DNA of 7,537 nucleotides, taken from the NCBI GenBank assembly GCA_900550145.1, contig URRF01000052.1, positions 1 to 7,537 of the forward strand. Direction: 5' to 3'. The notes beneath the pieces are model-generated. The model saw only the letters and a list, made by a program, of their open reading frames with translations. It ran no database searches and was not told where the DNA came from. The translations under genes and the position numbers were made by a program. Shown here one piece after another: positions 6,667 through 7,537 of the stretch. The DNA is from an uncultured Mollicutes bacterium. Lineage in GTDB: Bacteria; Bacillota_I; Bacilli_A; RF39; UBA660. Each line of letters begins with the position of its first letter. Within the stretch, counting starts at the first letter, position 1.

Positions 6667-6695
6667 TTGACATATTTTGTTATAAGTGGTAACAT
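6667..6695 (+). promoter_or_regulatory. Promoter for the acyltransferase gene
   Basis: A perfect -35 TTGACA (6667-6672) and a -10 TAACAT (6690-6695, 4 of 6) are separated by 17 bases, with the TGG extension at 6687-6689. Transcription would start near 6702, about 44 nt before the ATG at 6746. The -35 overlaps what would be the frameshifted tail of the surface-protein remnant. Confidence 0.7.
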
Positions 6696-6732
6696 AACAT
6701 GCAATTAAGAAGGAAATTTGGTTGGAGATACT

Positions 6733-6740
6733 AGGGGGAA
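6733..6740 (+). promoter_or_regulatory. Ribosome binding site that fixes the acyltransferase start
   Basis: AGGGGGAA lies 5 nt before the ATG at 6746. The alternative upstream TTG at 6722 would put this element inside the gene and add eight unconserved residues (MEILGGIY), so 6746 is preferred. Confidence 0.75.
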
Positions 6741-6745
6741 TTTAT

Positions 6746-7498
6746 ATGACAAATGTAAATGCTGAACAATTTTCTACACAAAAAGAATATTATGAATATT
6801 TAAGAAAATTATGTTTAAAAATTAAAAACAATCAATTAAAAATTGGCCAAAATGTTATTAAAACAGTTTATCCATTTTTAAGAAATTATAAAATAGAAAT
6901 CGAAGGTGAGGAAAATATACCAAGGGATTCAAATGTAATATTTGTTGTTAATCACAGTACTTCTCATGATATATTTACTGCCTACGAATTTTTGTCTCTA
7001 TTAAAAAGACGTGGAAGTGTAATGGTTGCTACTGATTGTTTAAATAAACCAGTAACAGAAATTTTTAATATTTCAAATGCAACATTACTTGATAGAAGAA
7101 ATAAAGAAGAAAGAAAAAATGCTGTATTAGAATTATCAAAAAAAATTATTGATGGAAATGATGGTGTTATTTTTGGAGAAGGTACATGGAATTTACATCC
7201 AATATTACCTATGCACATTATACAGAATGGTGCCTCAAAAATCTCATCAATAGCGCAAGTTCCTATTATACCTACAATTATGGAATATATTGAGGTAGAT
7301 AATCCTGTAAATTCAGATGCAGAACTTTTTAAAAAATGTATTATAAGATTTGGAAAACCAATATCTAATAATTATGATATTAGTGTAGTAGAACAATCTA
7401 ATATTATAAGAGAAGAAATGAGTTTAATTAGAAAACAAATATGGAATAACTTTGAAATAAAAAGAGAAAAAATTAGTGAAATTGAAGTGATAAAGTAA
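6746..7498 (+). CDS. PlsC-type acyltransferase (1-acyl-sn-glycerol-3-phosphate acyltransferase family)
   Basis: 250 aa from ATG 6746. The family transfers acyl groups to lysophosphatidate or related acceptors at the cytoplasmic face of the membrane. The four acyltransferase motifs are in order: NHSTSHD (69-75, the H-x4-D catalytic pair H70/D75), LLDRRN (114-119), FGEGTWN (143-149, in place of the usual FPEGTR[S/N]) and VPIIP (172-176). The Glu and Gly of motif III are kept, but Pro is Gly and the substrate-contacting Arg is Trp. The EGTWNL variant recurs, as far as I recall, in gut bacterial acyltransferases whose acceptor is not settled, so plsC itself is not asserted. There is no clear transmembrane helix, and the ~55 N-terminal residues are basic and amphipathic. 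It has its own promoter and terminator and is monocistronic. No phospholipid pathway genes are next to it. Confidence 0.85.
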   Translation: MTNVNAEQFSTQKEYYEYLRKLCLKIKNNQLKIGQNVIKTVYPFLRNYKIEIEGEENIPRDSNVIFVVNHSTSHDIFTAYEFLSLLKRRGSVMVATDCLNKPVTEIFNISNATLLDRRNKEERKNAVLELSKKIIDGNDGVIFGEGTWNLHPILPMHIIQNGASKISSIAQVPIIPTIMEYIEVDNPVNSDAELFKKCIIRFGKPISNNYDISVVEQSNIIREEMSLIRKQIWNNFEIKREKISEIEVIK

Positions 7499-7536
7499 AA
7501 GTAGACACATAAAAAGAATGTGATCTACTTTTCTTT
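7497..7536 (+). terminator. Intrinsic terminator after the acyltransferase gene
   Basis: AAAAGTAGACACAT (7497-7510) pairs with ATGTGATCTACTTTT (7518-7532). This gives a 14-bp stem with one bulged A (7523) and a 7-nt loop, and it runs into TTTTCTTTT. The stem starts within the stop codon (TAA, 7496-7498). Confidence 0.85.
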
Positions 7537-7537
7537 T

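Larger units (their letters stand above)
6279..7507. repeat. 12-bp inverted repeats flanking the remnant plus acyltransferase segment
   Basis: TGTCTACTTTTA (6279-6290) is the exact reverse complement of TAAAAGTAGACA (7496-7507). Because the right copy is an arm of the 7497-7536 terminator, the left copy also matches the other arm in direct orientation (TGATCTACTTTT at 7521-7532, with one extra A). The pair bounds a segment holding the remnant and the acyltransferase. It may mark a recombination junction or simply be the surviving half of a related terminator. Confidence 0.5.

Noticed and set aside
6408..6692. Overlapping + strand frame of 94 codons in the remnant
   Set aside because: It is the neighbouring frame of the remnant. 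Its amino-acid content shows no family features apart from the LLRPQ stretch at the broken 3' end, and it starts without a ribosome binding site.
6982..7218. Minus-strand frame of 78 codons inside the acyltransferase gene
   Set aside because: Shadow of a gene with clear motifs on the + strand.
6279..7507. Insertion sequence or transposon bounded by 12-bp inverted repeats
   Set aside because: No transposase or recombinase is encoded between the repeats, no target-site duplication was seen, and the right repeat is accounted for as a terminator arm.

Overview
The window is a strongly AT-rich piece (roughly a quarter G+C in most genes) of a low-GC Gram-positive chromosome. The DnaB/DnaI pair found here is the Bacillota-type replication-initiation set, and the other genes (a lipoprotein NagZ, BspA-like leucine-rich repeats, and a fragment of a surface protein ending in a W-x-LSP ... 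DGY ... P fold) fit an uncultured gut Bacilli/RF39-like lineage. This placement is inference. Tryptophan is TGG throughout and no gene reads through TGA, so nothing here calls for a recoded genetic code.

Layout. (1) Positions 1-688, + strand: the 3' part of a BspA-type leucine-rich-repeat surface protein, open to the left edge of the window, with near-identical 66-bp repeats. (2) 690-717: a hairpin that can terminate both converging genes. (3) 724-1923, - strand: a GH3 beta-N-acetylhexosaminidase (NagZ) with a lipoprotein signal. (4) 1924-2015: a 92-bp divergent promoter region with two extended -10 boxes whose -35 regions overlap. (5) 2016-6110, + strand: a tight three-gene operon, dnaB - dnaI - RNB-domain ribonuclease, with gaps of 7 and 14 nt, ending in an AT-rich hairpin that overlaps the last codons. 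(6) 6111-6298: a non-coding spacer holding a perfect 17-bp inverted repeat and a sequence like half a terminator. (7) 6299-6661: a headless, C-terminally broken surface-protein remnant. Its last third changes abruptly to about 54% G+C and becomes depleted of adenine. (8) 6746-7498, + strand: a PlsC-type acyltransferase with its own extended -10 promoter and a strong terminator at 7497-7536.

How the genes relate. DnaB and DnaI together load the replicative helicase, so the central operon is housekeeping, and the ribonuclease rides along as a third cistron. NagZ and the acyltransferase act at the cell wall and membrane. The LRR protein and the remnant are surface-exposed types.

The two points most worth a second look are these. 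The adenine-poor, pyrimidine-ending block at 6533-6634 has the composition expected of the variable repeat of a diversity-generating retroelement target, although no reverse transcriptase or template lies in this window. The RNB protein lacks recognisable OB-fold/S1 domains and carries Val where one of the four conserved catalytic-site aspartates is expected.
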